Part shown: one piece after another, positions 7,046-15,333 of the stretch
Position numbering within the stretch: position 1 is the first letter of the stretch
Layout: every line of letters begins with the position of its first letter
Assembly: GCA_963618055.1 (NCBI GenBank)
Contig: CAVERI010000004.1
Coordinates: 1-64,000, forward strand
Direction of reading: 5' to 3'
Length of the DNA stretch: 64,000 nucleotides
Source of the DNA: SFHK01 sp963618055
GTDB lineage: Bacteria > Bacillota > Clostridia > Christensenellales > Aristaeellaceae
Made by a program: the position numbers and the translations under genes
Notes under the pieces: generated by a model
Told to the model about the DNA's origin: nothing
The model's input: the letters and a program-made list of their open reading frames with translations, nothing else
Databases searched by the model: none

Positions 7046-9382
7046 GTGAAGCGAATCTTTCGAATCACGGAAATCGGCGGCGCTTCGTGCGCTTCACAGG
7101 TAGAAAAACGCGTGCGCGCGCTGGAGGGCGTGCTGGATGTATCGTTAAACATGGTCACAGGCGACATGCGCGTGTCCTTTGACGAGGACGAGGTAACCCC
7201 CGGCGACATCATTGCCGCGGTGGCCGCGACGGGCTACGTGGCGCGCGCGCGGGAAAAGCGCCCGGACAGCGAAAAGAAGCGGGAAAAGCGCAGGCTGCGC
7301 GCGCATCTGGTGCTCGTGTGGCTGTTTTCGCTGGTGATTCTGTATCTGTGCCTTGCGAAGCCCCTGCACCTGCCGCTGCCGGAGGCGTTTCGCTATCCGC
7401 TTTCCGCCGCCGTGATGCAGCTGATTCTGCTGCTTCCGGTCATTGTTCTGTGCCGGGATGTATTCATCGGCGGCTGGAAATCGCTCGTTCATTTCGCGCC
7501 CAACATGTACACGCTGGTGGCGCTGGGCGCGGGCACGTCCGCGGCCTACAGCCTGTTTGAGCTGGTGCTGGGCGCGTGGAAGCTCTCCTCCGGCGTGACG
7601 CATGAAATGCACCTGTATTTTGACACCTCCGCCATGATTCTGGCGCTGGTCACGCTGGGCAAGTATGCCGAGGCGCTGGCGCGCGTGCGCACCAGCGAGG
7701 CCATTGCGCGGCTGAAGCGCCTGCGCCCCGAGGCGGCGCGCGTGGTTCGCGGCGGCAATGAAACGGTTGTTCCGGCGGCGGAGGTTTCCCCCGGGGACAC
7801 GGTTTTCGTGCGTCGGGGCGACGTGGTTCCCGCCGACGGCAAGATTCTCTCCGGCGACGGGCGGCTGGATATGTCCATGTTCACGGGCGAAAGCGCGCCT
7901 GTCTCGCTGAACGAGGGCGATTCGGTGCTGGGCGCGAGCGTGTGTCTGGACGGCGCGTTCACGATGCGCGCGGAGCGAAGCGGCGCGGACATGCGCCTGA
8001 ATCAGATTCTGGCGCTTGTGGAGGAGGCGGGCGCGACCAAGGCGCCGATCGCGCGCACGGCCGACCGAGTAGCCGCCGTGTTCGTGCCGCTGGTCATCCT
8101 GCTTTCGCTGGCGACGGCCGTTTTGTGGAGCGTATTCGGCGAAAGCGCGGCGTTCGCCGTGAAGTCCGCCGTGTGCGTGCTGGTGATTTCCTGCCCGTGC
8201 GCGCTGGGGCTGGCCACGCCCACGGCCATTATGGCGGGCACGGGACGCGGCGCGGAGCTGGGCATCCTCATCAAAAACGCCGCGGCGCTGGAGCAGCTGG
8301 GCGCGGTGAATACCGTGATGTTCGACAAGGCCGGAACGCTCACCTCCGGCAGGATGCGCGTGTGCGGCTGTGTGCTTTCGGACGGCGAATCGCGGCGCAC
8401 GCTGACGGCGCTGGCCGCCTCGGCCATGCGCGCGGGCACGCATCCCTACGCGCAGGCAATCTGCGATGAGGCCGCCGCGCTCGACCTGCCGGTGGACGAG
8501 GCGGCGGAATACGAGGAGATTCCCGGCGAGGGCGTTCGCGCCTGCGTGGGCGGCGCGCATGTGCTGATCGGCAATCTGACGCTGATGGACAAAAGCGCGC
8601 AGGACGTTTCCGCGTGGCGCGACCGCGCCGACGACGTGAGCGACGAGGGCGCTGTGCCGCTGTTCGTCGCCTCCGACGGCCGCGTGCGCGGGCTGATCGC
8701 CCTGAAGGACGAGCTGCGTTCCACCGCCGTGGAAGCCGTCGGCGCGCTGAGCGCGGACGGTATTTCCACCCTGATGCTGACCGGAGACAGCCAGCGCACG
8801 GCGGACGCCATTGCGCGCTGCGCCGGCATCACCGAAGCCCGCAGCGGCTTAAGCCCCGAGGACAAGGACGTGATGCTGCGCATTTTAGAAGCGGACGGCA
8901 AGCACGTGATGCTGGTAAGCGACGGCGCGCACGACGCGCCGGGGCTTCGGCGCTCCGGCCTTACGGTGACAGTGGGCAACGGCACCGACGTAGCCATCGA
9001 ATCCGCCGATGTGGTCATTCTTCGAAACGACATGCGGCTCGTCGCGCAGGCCGTCCGGCTCGGGCGCATGACCATGCGCGTCGTGCGCGAGAACCTGTTC
9101 TGGGCGTTTTTCTACAACGTCATCGGCATCCCGGTCGCCGCGGGCGCGCTGTACCCGCTGCTCGGGCTGCAATTCAGTCCCATGCTGGCCACCGCCGTGA
9201 TGTGCCTGTCCAGCATCTTCGTGGTCGCCAACGCGCTGCGCCTGCGCCGCTTTCATACCTCCGCGGGCGAGGTCGGCGCGCACATTCCCCGTCTTTCCGC
9301 CGTTCCCGCCGCGCGCAGAACGGCTGAAGCAAGCAATAATCTCGTAACCAACCTAACGACAGGAGGAGAAGAAACATGCTGA
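7046..9382 (+). CDS. Copper-type P1B ATPase homologue with altered catalytic motifs
   Basis: This 778-residue membrane protein has the order of Cu(I) ATPases: an N-terminal HMA domain (1-68), paired helices, the actuator domain with TGES (280-283), the membrane CPC site (383-385), the P- and N-domains, and last helices with the YN and MCLSS motifs of group P1B-1. Three normally conserved sites differ. The HMA metal site reads CASQ (15-18), so its second Cys is lost. The phosphorylation loop reads DKAGT (427-431) instead of DKTGT. The hinge motif reads SDGAHDAP (from 625) instead of GDGxNDAP. Asp427 itself and the membrane copper ligands are intact. The GTG start has GGGAGG 7 nt upstream. The last 40 residues are an unusual tail that runs through the ribosome site of the next gene. 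Transport may be slow or replaced by a sensing role. Confidence 0.85.
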   Translation: MKRIFRITEIGGASCASQVEKRVRALEGVLDVSLNMVTGDMRVSFDEDEVTPGDIIAAVAATGYVARAREKRPDSEKKREKRRLRAHLVLVWLFSLVILYLCLAKPLHLPLPEAFRYPLSAAVMQLILLLPVIVLCRDVFIGGWKSLVHFAPNMYTLVALGAGTSAAYSLFELVLGAWKLSSGVTHEMHLYFDTSAMILALVTLGKYAEALARVRTSEAIARLKRLRPEAARVVRGGNETVVPAAEVSPGDTVFVRRGDVVPADGKILSGDGRLDMSMFTGESAPVSLNEGDSVLGASVCLDGAFTMRAERSGADMRLNQILALVEEAGATKAPIARTADRVAAVFVPLVILLSLATAVLWSVFGESAAFAVKSAVCVLVISCPCALGLATPTAIMAGTGRGAELGILIKNAAALEQLGAVNTVMFDKAGTLTSGRMRVCGCVLSDGESRRTLTALAASAMRAGTHPYAQAICDEAAALDLPVDEAAEYEEIPGEGVRACVGGAHVLIGNLTLMDKSAQDVSAWRDRADDVSDEGAVPLFVASDGRVRGLIALKDELRSTAVEAVGALSADGISTLMLTGDSQRTADAIARCAGITEARSGLSPEDKDVMLRILEADGKHVMLVSDGAHDAPGLRRSGLTVTVGNGTDVAIESADVVILRNDMRLVAQAVRLGRMTMRVVRENLFWAFFYNVIGIPVAAGALYPLLGLQFSPMLATAVMCLSSIFVVANALRLRRFHTSAGEVGAHIPRLSAVPAARRTAEASNNLVTNLTTGGEETC

Positions 9383-9801
9383 AAGGTATTTCCCCGATTC
9401 TTTCCCCGGAGCTTCTGAAAATTCTGATGGAAATGGGTCACGGCGACGAGCTGTGCATCGGCGACGGCAACTTCCCGGCGGCCTCCATTGCCCAGCGCCT
9501 CGTGCGTCTGGACGGCCACGGCGTGACCGAAATTCTGGACGCCATCCTCGCGCTGTTCCCGCTGGACACTTACGTGGACGCGCCCGTGGCGCTGATGCAG
9601 GTTGTGCCCGGCGACAACGTAGACCCCGTGATCTGGAAGGAATACGAAAAGGTTATCAGGAAGCACGAGGGCGACAGGAAGATCGAAAACATCGGCCGCT
9701 TTGAGTTCTATGACCGCGCGAAGACGTGCTACGCCGTCGTGGCGACCGGCGAAACCGCGCTGTACGCGAACATCATCCTGAAAAAGGGCGTTGTGAAATA
9801 A
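9376..9801 (+). CDS. fucU: RbsD/FucU family sugar mutarotase, probably L-fucose mutarotase
   Basis: The 141-residue protein opens with the family signature (SPELLKILMEMGHGDE, with the catalytic His in MGHGDE) and keeps the usual length. The family interconverts the alpha and beta anomers of fucose or ribose before kinase or isomerase steps. The FucU type is favoured over RbsD by the overall match to fucose mutarotases. The start overlaps the end of the ATPase gene by 7 nt and its AGGAGG ribosome site lies inside that gene, so the two are translationally coupled. No fucose isomerase or kinase is in the window. The link with a metal ATPase has no obvious metabolic reason. Confidence 0.85.
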   Translation: MLKGISPILSPELLKILMEMGHGDELCIGDGNFPAASIAQRLVRLDGHGVTEILDAILALFPLDTYVDAPVALMQVVPGDNVDPVIWKEYEKVIRKHEGDRKIENIGRFEFYDRAKTCYAVVATGETALYANIILKKGVVK

Positions 9802-9904
9802 CATCGGTTTTTGATTGGACGGCGAGCGCTTCCCTGCGGAAGGTTTGAACCAGACCATGCCGCTGTATGATTTTTCAAGGGAGCGCTCATCCCCCGGTGC
9901 TGAA

Positions 9905-9935
9905 CGCGGCGGCGCATCGGCGAAGCGCCGCCGCG
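9905..9935 (+). promoter_or_regulatory. Strong GC hairpin just before the nitrilase-GDPD gene
   Basis: A perfect 11-bp all-GC stem (9905-9915 with 9925-9935) has a 9-nt loop and no T run. It ends 15 nt before the GGAGG ribosome site at 9951. It could pause transcription or mark a processed 5' end. Confidence 0.55.
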
Positions 9936-9963
9936 CGCGACATTTACAAAGGAGGATTTCCTC

Positions 9964-11568
9964 GTGAAAATTGTCGCCTTACAACCCCCGTATCCCTATC
10001 GTCCGGCGGATATGCCCGCGCTGGTCGAATGGCTGACGAGGCGCTTGGATGAATGCGACGCTTCGCTCGACCTGATCGTGCTGCCCGAGGCCTGCGATGC
10101 CATGTCCTCCTATCCGGACTACGCCGCCTTCGAAGCCGACGTGGAAGCCTATTGCCAGCCGCTTCTGGACAAGGCGCGCGCGACGGCCATCCGCTGCGGC
10201 GCACTGGTAGCCATCAACCTGTACAAAGGCCCGAAGGGACATTACCGCAACGTCACCGTGCTGTTTGACGCGGCGGGCAACGTTGCGGGCGAATATTTCA
10301 AGCAGCACCTGCCGCAGGCCGAGCGCGAGGGCAAGCATTTGGACGACGCGTATACTCGCGCCTATCACGCGCCGTACACGCTCGATCTGAACGGCGTGCG
10401 CTATGCGTTTCTCACCTGCTACGACAACTATTACAACGAATACATCCAGCATATCGCGCTGAAAAAGCCGGATGTGCTGATCGTCAGTTCCCTGCAGCGC
10501 GGCGAGCGCATGGACATTCTCGAAATGCAAATGAAAAACGCCGCCTTCACCTGCAACGCGTGGGCGGTACGCGCGTCCGTCTCCATGGGCGGCGAGGACT
10601 GCGACCACGGCGCGAACACGATGATCGTCGCGCCGGACGGGCGGGTGCTGGCTTCTCTGGGACAGAAGACGGGCATGCTCGTGCGCGACGTAGACGTGAG
10701 GTTCAAGCACATGCGCGCCGATTCCTACGGGCAGCCGCCGATTCCCAACGACTTTTTCATTTCCAAAGGGCGCACGCCGTGGGCGTATCGCGCCTGCGGC
10801 GCGGGCATAATCCCCGGCGACCGCGACCTGCCCTATCCCCGCATCTGCGCGCACCGCGGCTTCAACTACGTCGCGCCCGAAAACTCCCTGCCCGCCTTCG
10901 GCGCGGCCGTCGCGCTGGGCGCGGTGGAAATCGAGCTGGACGTGTGGCCGACGAAGGACGGCGAGCTGATTATTTCGCACGACGAAAGCGTAAAGCGCCT
11001 GACCGGCGCGGACGGGCTGATTTCCGATATGACGCTGGCCGAGGTTCGCGCGCTGGACATCGGCTCCGGCACGCATCCCTGCCTCGCCGGACTGCGCTTT
11101 CCGACCCTCAGCGAGGTCTTTGAGCGCTTCGCCCGCCGAACCATCGTGAACCTGCACATCAAGTCGTCCCGCGGCTCCACGGTGTACGACCCCGCGATTT
11201 TCCAGAAAATCGTCGATACGATTTTCGCCTGCGACATGCAGGAGCACGTGTATATCGGCGGCGCAGAGGACGTACTGATCACCGCACGCGATCTGGCGCC
11301 GAGCCTGCCCCGCGCCGCGCTGGACGAAAAGCGAGACGGAACGCTTGTAAAGCTGGCCAAGCAGTACGACTGCCGGAAGCTGCAGCTGTTCCGCGGCTAT
11401 TACAATCAGGCCATGATCGACGAGGCGCGCGAGGCGGGCATTCACCGCAACCTGTTCTGGTCGGATGATCCCGACGAAATCCCCGTCCTGCTCGAAAGCG
11501 GCGTCGAAACCATCCTTACCAACAACTGCCTCGCCATGATGACGGCCTTCGAAGCCCTGCGGCGCTGA
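9964..11568 (+). CDS. Fusion of a carbon-nitrogen hydrolase and a glycerophosphodiester phosphodiesterase
   Basis: This 534-residue protein has no signal peptide. Residues 1 to about 280 are a nitrilase-superfamily amidase with the full Glu-Lys-Cys triad: Glu42 (VLPEACD), Lys113 (YFKQHL) and Cys152 (LTCYDNY). Residues about 293-534 are a GDPD TIM barrel with AHRG (His297), PENS, ELDVW and SHDE, which are all the usual metal and catalytic residues. The GDPD half splits glycerophosphodiesters into glycerol 3-phosphate and an alcohol; the amidase half would cut a C-N bond. One chain could take apart an amide-bearing head group of a phospholipid or a teichoic-acid-like polymer, but this is inference. 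The GTG start has GGAGG 8 nt upstream. Confidence 0.85.
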   Translation: MKIVALQPPYPYRPADMPALVEWLTRRLDECDASLDLIVLPEACDAMSSYPDYAAFEADVEAYCQPLLDKARATAIRCGALVAINLYKGPKGHYRNVTVLFDAAGNVAGEYFKQHLPQAEREGKHLDDAYTRAYHAPYTLDLNGVRYAFLTCYDNYYNEYIQHIALKKPDVLIVSSLQRGERMDILEMQMKNAAFTCNAWAVRASVSMGGEDCDHGANTMIVAPDGRVLASLGQKTGMLVRDVDVRFKHMRADSYGQPPIPNDFFISKGRTPWAYRACGAGIIPGDRDLPYPRICAHRGFNYVAPENSLPAFGAAVALGAVEIELDVWPTKDGELIISHDESVKRLTGADGLISDMTLAEVRALDIGSGTHPCLAGLRFPTLSEVFERFARRTIVNLHIKSSRGSTVYDPAIFQKIVDTIFACDMQEHVYIGGAEDVLITARDLAPSLPRAALDEKRDGTLVKLAKQYDCRKLQLFRGYYNQAMIDEAREAGIHRNLFWSDDPDEIPVLLESGVETILTNNCLAMMTAFEALRR

Positions 11569-11586
11569 CGCATCCCTTCCTCCACG

Positions 11587-11628
11587 CAGCCCGCGCGTCC
11601 GTTCCCTCTGAACCGGACGCGCGGGCTG
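11587..11628 (+). terminator. Long hairpin after the nitrilase-GDPD gene
   Basis: A perfect 15-bp stem (11587-11601 with 11614-11628) starts 18 nt after the stop codon. It lacks a T run, so it may be an mRNA 3' end stabiliser rather than a terminator. Confidence 0.55.
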
Positions 11629-11650
11629 TCTGTATGCTCCCGAAAGGCTT

Positions 11651-11696
11651 CCGCAAAACCGCGCCCGTTTCCATCGAAGCGGGCGCGGTTTTGCGG
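11651..11696. terminator. Bidirectional terminator between convergent operons
   Basis: A perfect 17-bp stem (11651-11667 with 11680-11696) carries AAAA in its left arm and TTTT in its right arm, so either strand gives a GC stem followed by U residues. Between here and 11909 I see no gene, only short hairpins and a direct repeat of AGAATTTGT. Confidence 0.6.
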
Positions 11697-11909
11697 ATAT
11701 ACGGTTTTCCCCTGCCGCGAAGGCAAGCTCCGCGGCCCCTCCCTCGCGAAGGCGTCGGCGCTGTGGGAATAAAGAGAATTTGTAGACGTGCGATTCCTGT
11801 CATTGTGCGGGACAGAATTTGTGAAAAACAGGCTGTCCGGGCCCTAACAAATGCGGCGTCCTTCTCAGCCGCGCGAGATCGCGCCCGCCCGTCCTCGCTA
11901 CCTTCGCAT

Positions 11910-12371
11910 TTACGCTTCTTCAATAAGGTCGGTCGTCCAGTTGAGCGACTGGATTTTCACATCCAGTGCGCGCAGATCGCGCGACAGATCGTCCGCGCGC
12001 TTCTGGTATTCCCTCACGTTCACGGTGCTGACCACGCGAATCTCCGCGCGCGTGCCGCGGCTCACATTGGCCGACGCGCAGGCGAGAAAATCTCGAAGCT
12101 GGCGAATGCGGCTGCTCAGGCAGTCGCGGCGGGCGAGCAGCGCCGTAAGCGGCTCGCCGTCTGCCAGCGTGCGGGCGTTGGTCAGGTTTACAAGCGTCAT
12201 CAGGCGTTCCAGCCGCGCGTACAGCCGGTCGAGCTCGTCCAGCAGCTCCGCGGGATTCTCGGCGGGCTCGTCGCCCTCCTGCACCTTCGCGTTTTCGTTC
12301 AGGCGCTCCGACAGCTGTTCGATGCGAATTTTTAAATCCGAGCGCTCCATCAGCGCTTCCGCAAGCTTCAT
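11910..12371 (-). CDS. DIP1984 family protein
   Basis: The 153-residue protein is almost entirely alpha-helical and charged. It shows the family landmarks NENAKVQEGDEP near residue 25, STVNV near 120 and LNWTTDL near the C-terminus. DIP1984 proteins are small helical proteins of unknown function, sometimes called septicolysin-like. I chose the ATG at 12371, preceded by AAAGGGA. It is the last gene of a three-gene minus-strand operon, 19 nt after the DUF368 gene. There is no signal peptide or membrane segment. Confidence 0.8.
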   Translation of the reverse strand: MKLAEALMERSDLKIRIEQLSERLNENAKVQEGDEPAENPAELLDELDRLYARLERLMTLVNLTNARTLADGEPLTALLARRDCLSSRIRQLRDFLACASANVSRGTRAEIRVVSTVNVREYQKRADDLSRDLRALDVKIQSLNWTTDLIEEA

Positions 12372-12390
12372 ATTCGTTCCCTTTCTGGCG

Positions 12391-13284
12391 TTATTTCGCC
12401 GGAGGCGCGAACTTGTCGCAGAGCACAATCGCCGCCGCGCCCACGCCGAAGGCGATTACGGGCGCGATATACGCCCAGCCGGGGAAGATGGGGAACACGG
12501 AGCCCACGACAAAGCCGAGAATGGCGGAATAAGTCTGCCGCGGGTACCGCCTGAGCAGGAAGCGGATCAGCTCCGCGCAGAAAACCAGACCCAGCAGGCA
12601 GCCGAAGGCAAACGGCACGAGCACGGCAAGGTTCAGCGTGTGCAGCGCGGCCATAATTTCGCCGTACACGCCGACGATGACCATCATCAGCGAGCCGGAA
12701 ATGCCGGGAATGATCATCGTCGCGCAGCCAAGCGCGCCGCAGGCGATCATTTTAATCGCCTCAAGCAGCCAGCCACTGCTGGCCTGAACGATTTCACCCT
12801 GCTCAATGCCTGCCTCAATGGCGGCCTTCTGCTGGTCGGTATTCGTCTTGAGCACGGCCATAACCACCATCAGCGCCAGCACCAGAAGGAAAATGATCAC
12901 GCACAGCAAATCCTTGCTTTTGTCGCGCTTGCCGCCGAACGCCTCTTTAAGGATCATCGGAATGGAGAACACGATGATGCCGATAAAGAACGTCTGCATC
13001 AGCGCTTCATGCTTCTGAAGCAGCACGTCCATCACGCTGCCGAAGAACAGGATGGAAATCGCCATGCCGACGGCGATGGGCAGGAAGAATTTCCAGTCCT
13101 GCTTCAGGCGGTGACGAATGTCGGTAATAAAGAGAATGATGCGCTCGTACACGCCGAAAACCACCATGGCCGTGCCGCCGCTGACGCCGGGAATGACGTT
13201 GGCAAAGCCGAAGATGATGCCGATAAACACGCGATACAGAATCTGACCGAGACTTTCCCTTTCGGTTTTTGCGTTGGACTGCAT
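12391..13284 (-). CDS. DUF368 membrane protein, undecaprenyl phosphate translocase family
   Basis: The 297-residue protein is polytopic, with about eight helices and two inverted copies of the family signature: NVIPGVSGGT near residue 28 and IIPGISGS near residue 195. DUF368 proteins (PopT) recycle undecaprenyl phosphate, the wall-precursor carrier, across the membrane. Residues about 120-150 form a soluble loop. I chose the ATG at 13284 because GGGGAGG precedes it. It lies 19 nt after the transglutaminase-like gene, so the two are cotranscribed; a wall-related role for the operon is inference. Confidence 0.85.
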   Translation of the reverse strand: MQSNAKTERESLGQILYRVFIGIIFGFANVIPGVSGGTAMVVFGVYERIILFITDIRHRLKQDWKFFLPIAVGMAISILFFGSVMDVLLQKHEALMQTFFIGIIVFSIPMILKEAFGGKRDKSKDLLCVIIFLLVLALMVVMAVLKTNTDQQKAAIEAGIEQGEIVQASSGWLLEAIKMIACGALGCATMIIPGISGSLMMVIVGVYGEIMAALHTLNLAVLVPFAFGCLLGLVFCAELIRFLLRRYPRQTYSAILGFVVGSVFPIFPGWAYIAPVIAFGVGAAAIVLCDKFAPPAK

Positions 13285-13303
13285 AGCTGATTCCTCCCCT
13301 GCG

Positions 13304-14674
13304 TTATTTGAGCTTCTGGTAGACGAGCGTGGTATTGACGGTATCAAAATCCGTGTTGTCCAGCCCGCGCGTCTCCGTTTCAATTTCGCCGTCCTGATTG
13401 TCATAGGGATCGAAGCGCTCAAAGGCCTTGGGCACGTCGAACTCCGTCTGATACCGGCGGTTGGCGATCATTCGGAACGGATCGAGATTGCCAAAGTAGA
13501 AATTCCAGCGGCGCTCGTCGCCCCGCTTATACGCGCCGCCGCCGAAGGATGGGTCGGCAAACAGCCAGCCGAACTCGTCGGTGTAGAACTGCGCCCAGTC
13601 GTGGTTGCCGGTGGTCTTGGTTTCCACGGTAAGCCCGCTCTGCCAGCGCGCCGGAACACCCATCAGGCGGCACAGCGCAATGAACAGGATGGCCTGAATG
13701 CCGCAGTCGCCCTTGAGGTTCAGCGCCGCAAATTCCGCGTGCCGCTCAATCAGGATGTAGGAGCGCATGAAGGAATAGCGCACGTTGCGGGTCACATAGT
13801 CGTAGGCGCGGCGCGCCAGATACAGCGGGCGCGTTTCATCCCCGGCGATTTCCCGCGCCAGCCGCTTCAGATACGGCGTGAAGCCGATGTGCGGCAGCTG
13901 CTCGGCAAGGTCGTCCGCGCACACGGGCAGCGCGTCGGGATACACGATATGCGGCTCATCCGCAAAGGGATTCACATATTTCAGGCGGCTGGTAAATTCG
14001 TACTCCACCGCGAACGGGCGGTTCTCGTCCAGCCTGCGGCGATAGCTCGCGGCGCGCTGAAGCGCGGTCACGGGCGCGACGTTTCCATCCGCGTCCGCAA
14101 ACACGGCAATGTCGCAGGCGGGCTGCTGCGCGCAGGCGGCCGGGATGGGCAGATGCGCGAGATACGTCTCGCCGGGAACAAACGCGGCGGGCTTCACGCG
14201 CACCTCGCTTCTCACGCGGAAGCGATACGCGCTCTCGCCATTTTTCGTAATCTCGTCGATATACGCGTCCAATCGGCCGGGCTCGTCCTCCGTTTCGTCG
14301 GTGCGCGCGGCAATGGCCGGGAACATATGAATCAGCGAGCCAGCCACGCTTGAAAGATATTTCCGCTCACCGTGCACATAGAACGAGTCCATGCAGCCGT
14401 CGTCCTCCAGACAGTCGAACTCCGCCTCGGTGAAATCGCGAATGCGCTTCTGGCAGGCCGCAATCGCCTCCGCGCGGGTAAGCACATAGCGGCGCAGACG
14501 GCGGTCGATCAGCTCGCGCTCCACAAGCAAACGGTCGCGCATGGCGTCCGACAGGCGCGCGTCCGCCAGACGGCGCTCAATCAGCCGGCGCTCGCGGTCA
14601 AAATCCCCGGCCAGCTCGGCACGAAGAATATCCTCGGGAAGGTCATAGATCAGGCTTTCAAAATTCAGTCGCAT
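13304..14674 (-). CDS. Transglutaminase-like domain protein
   Basis: This 456-residue protein has no signal peptide. The N-terminal 100 residues are helical and rich in Arg and Glu, and a beta-rich middle follows. The C-terminal third is a transglutaminase-like fold with a full triad: Cys in GDCGIQA, His in GNHDWAQFY and Asp in FADPSFGG. The family includes cysteine peptidases, peptide N-glycanases and cross-linking enzymes, so the substrate is open. The ATG at 14674 follows AAAGGGGG. It is the first gene of the minus-strand operon with DUF368 and DIP1984 genes. Confidence 0.85.
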   Translation of the reverse strand: MRLNFESLIYDLPEDILRAELAGDFDRERRLIERRLADARLSDAMRDRLLVERELIDRRLRRYVLTRAEAIAACQKRIRDFTEAEFDCLEDDGCMDSFYVHGERKYLSSVAGSLIHMFPAIAARTDETEDEPGRLDAYIDEITKNGESAYRFRVRSEVRVKPAAFVPGETYLAHLPIPAACAQQPACDIAVFADADGNVAPVTALQRAASYRRRLDENRPFAVEYEFTSRLKYVNPFADEPHIVYPDALPVCADDLAEQLPHIGFTPYLKRLAREIAGDETRPLYLARRAYDYVTRNVRYSFMRSYILIERHAEFAALNLKGDCGIQAILFIALCRLMGVPARWQSGLTVETKTTGNHDWAQFYTDEFGWLFADPSFGGGAYKRGDERRWNFYFGNLDPFRMIANRRYQTEFDVPKAFERFDPYDNQDGEIETETRGLDNTDFDTVNTTLVYQKLK

Positions 14675-14711
14675 CGTGTTCGCCCCCTTTAAATGAAAAC
14701 CATCACATGAT

Positions 14712-14740
14712 ATCATACTACAGATCGCTCGCTTTGTGTA
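14712..14740 (-). promoter_or_regulatory. Promoter of the transglutaminase-DUF368-DIP1984 operon
   Basis: On the minus strand, TACACA (14740-14735), a 17-nt spacer and TATGAT (14717-14712). Confidence 0.55.
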
Positions 14741-14832
14741 GAGAAAAACGCAAATTTCACGTGTATGGAAGGATTTTTTACGCTTCTTGGAGAATCTATA
14801 GACGGCAATCTAATAGAAAAGGCAGGAACCCT

Positions 14833-15333
14833 ATGGACGTTCAAATCCGCCCGGCGGAGGCGCGCGACCGCACGCTTCTGATGAACCTGTTCAACCTGTA
14901 CCAGAACGAGCTGGGCGCGTACTGCGAGGATTTCGGCTCGATCGACGAAAACGGCTATTTCGCCGTGCATACGGTGGACGATATTCTGCCGTTCGGAGAC
15001 GGCGTGTTTCCCTATATCATCCTATCCGGCGGCGCGCCCTGCGGGCTTATCATGGTCACCGACGCGCGCTACGCCCTGCCCGGCTGCGACTGGTGCTTTC
15101 AGGAGCTGTATCTGATTCGCGCCGCGCGCGGCCGCGGAATCGCGCGGGCCGCCGCGTCTCTGGCCATGAACGGCCGCCCGGGGCGCTGGTGCCTGAGCGT
15201 ATACCGAAAAAACCAGCCTGCCCGGGCGTTCTGGGAGCGGCTGATCGCCGCGCGAGGAAGCGAGCGCGCGGAGCTCCCCGGCGAGGACGACATGCTTGGC
15301 CTGATGTTTACGGCAAAGGAGGCTTCCCTGTGA
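14833..15333 (+). CDS. GNAT family N-acetyltransferase
   Basis: The 166-residue protein matches the GNAT fold. Motif A lies at ELYLIRAARGRGIARAA (R/Q-x-x-G-x-G/A type, about residues 97-113), where acetyl-CoA binds, and a YRKNQPARAFWERL segment follows near residue 125. The substrate is not predictable. A weak ribosome site (GGCAGGA) precedes the ATG at 14833. Its TGA overlaps the GTG of the next GNAT gene, so the pair is coupled. Confidence 0.8.
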   Translation: MDVQIRPAEARDRTLLMNLFNLYQNELGAYCEDFGSIDENGYFAVHTVDDILPFGDGVFPYIILSGGAPCGLIMVTDARYALPGCDWCFQELYLIRAARGRGIARAAASLAMNGRPGRWCLSVYRKNQPARAFWERLIAARGSERAELPGEDDMLGLMFTAKEASL

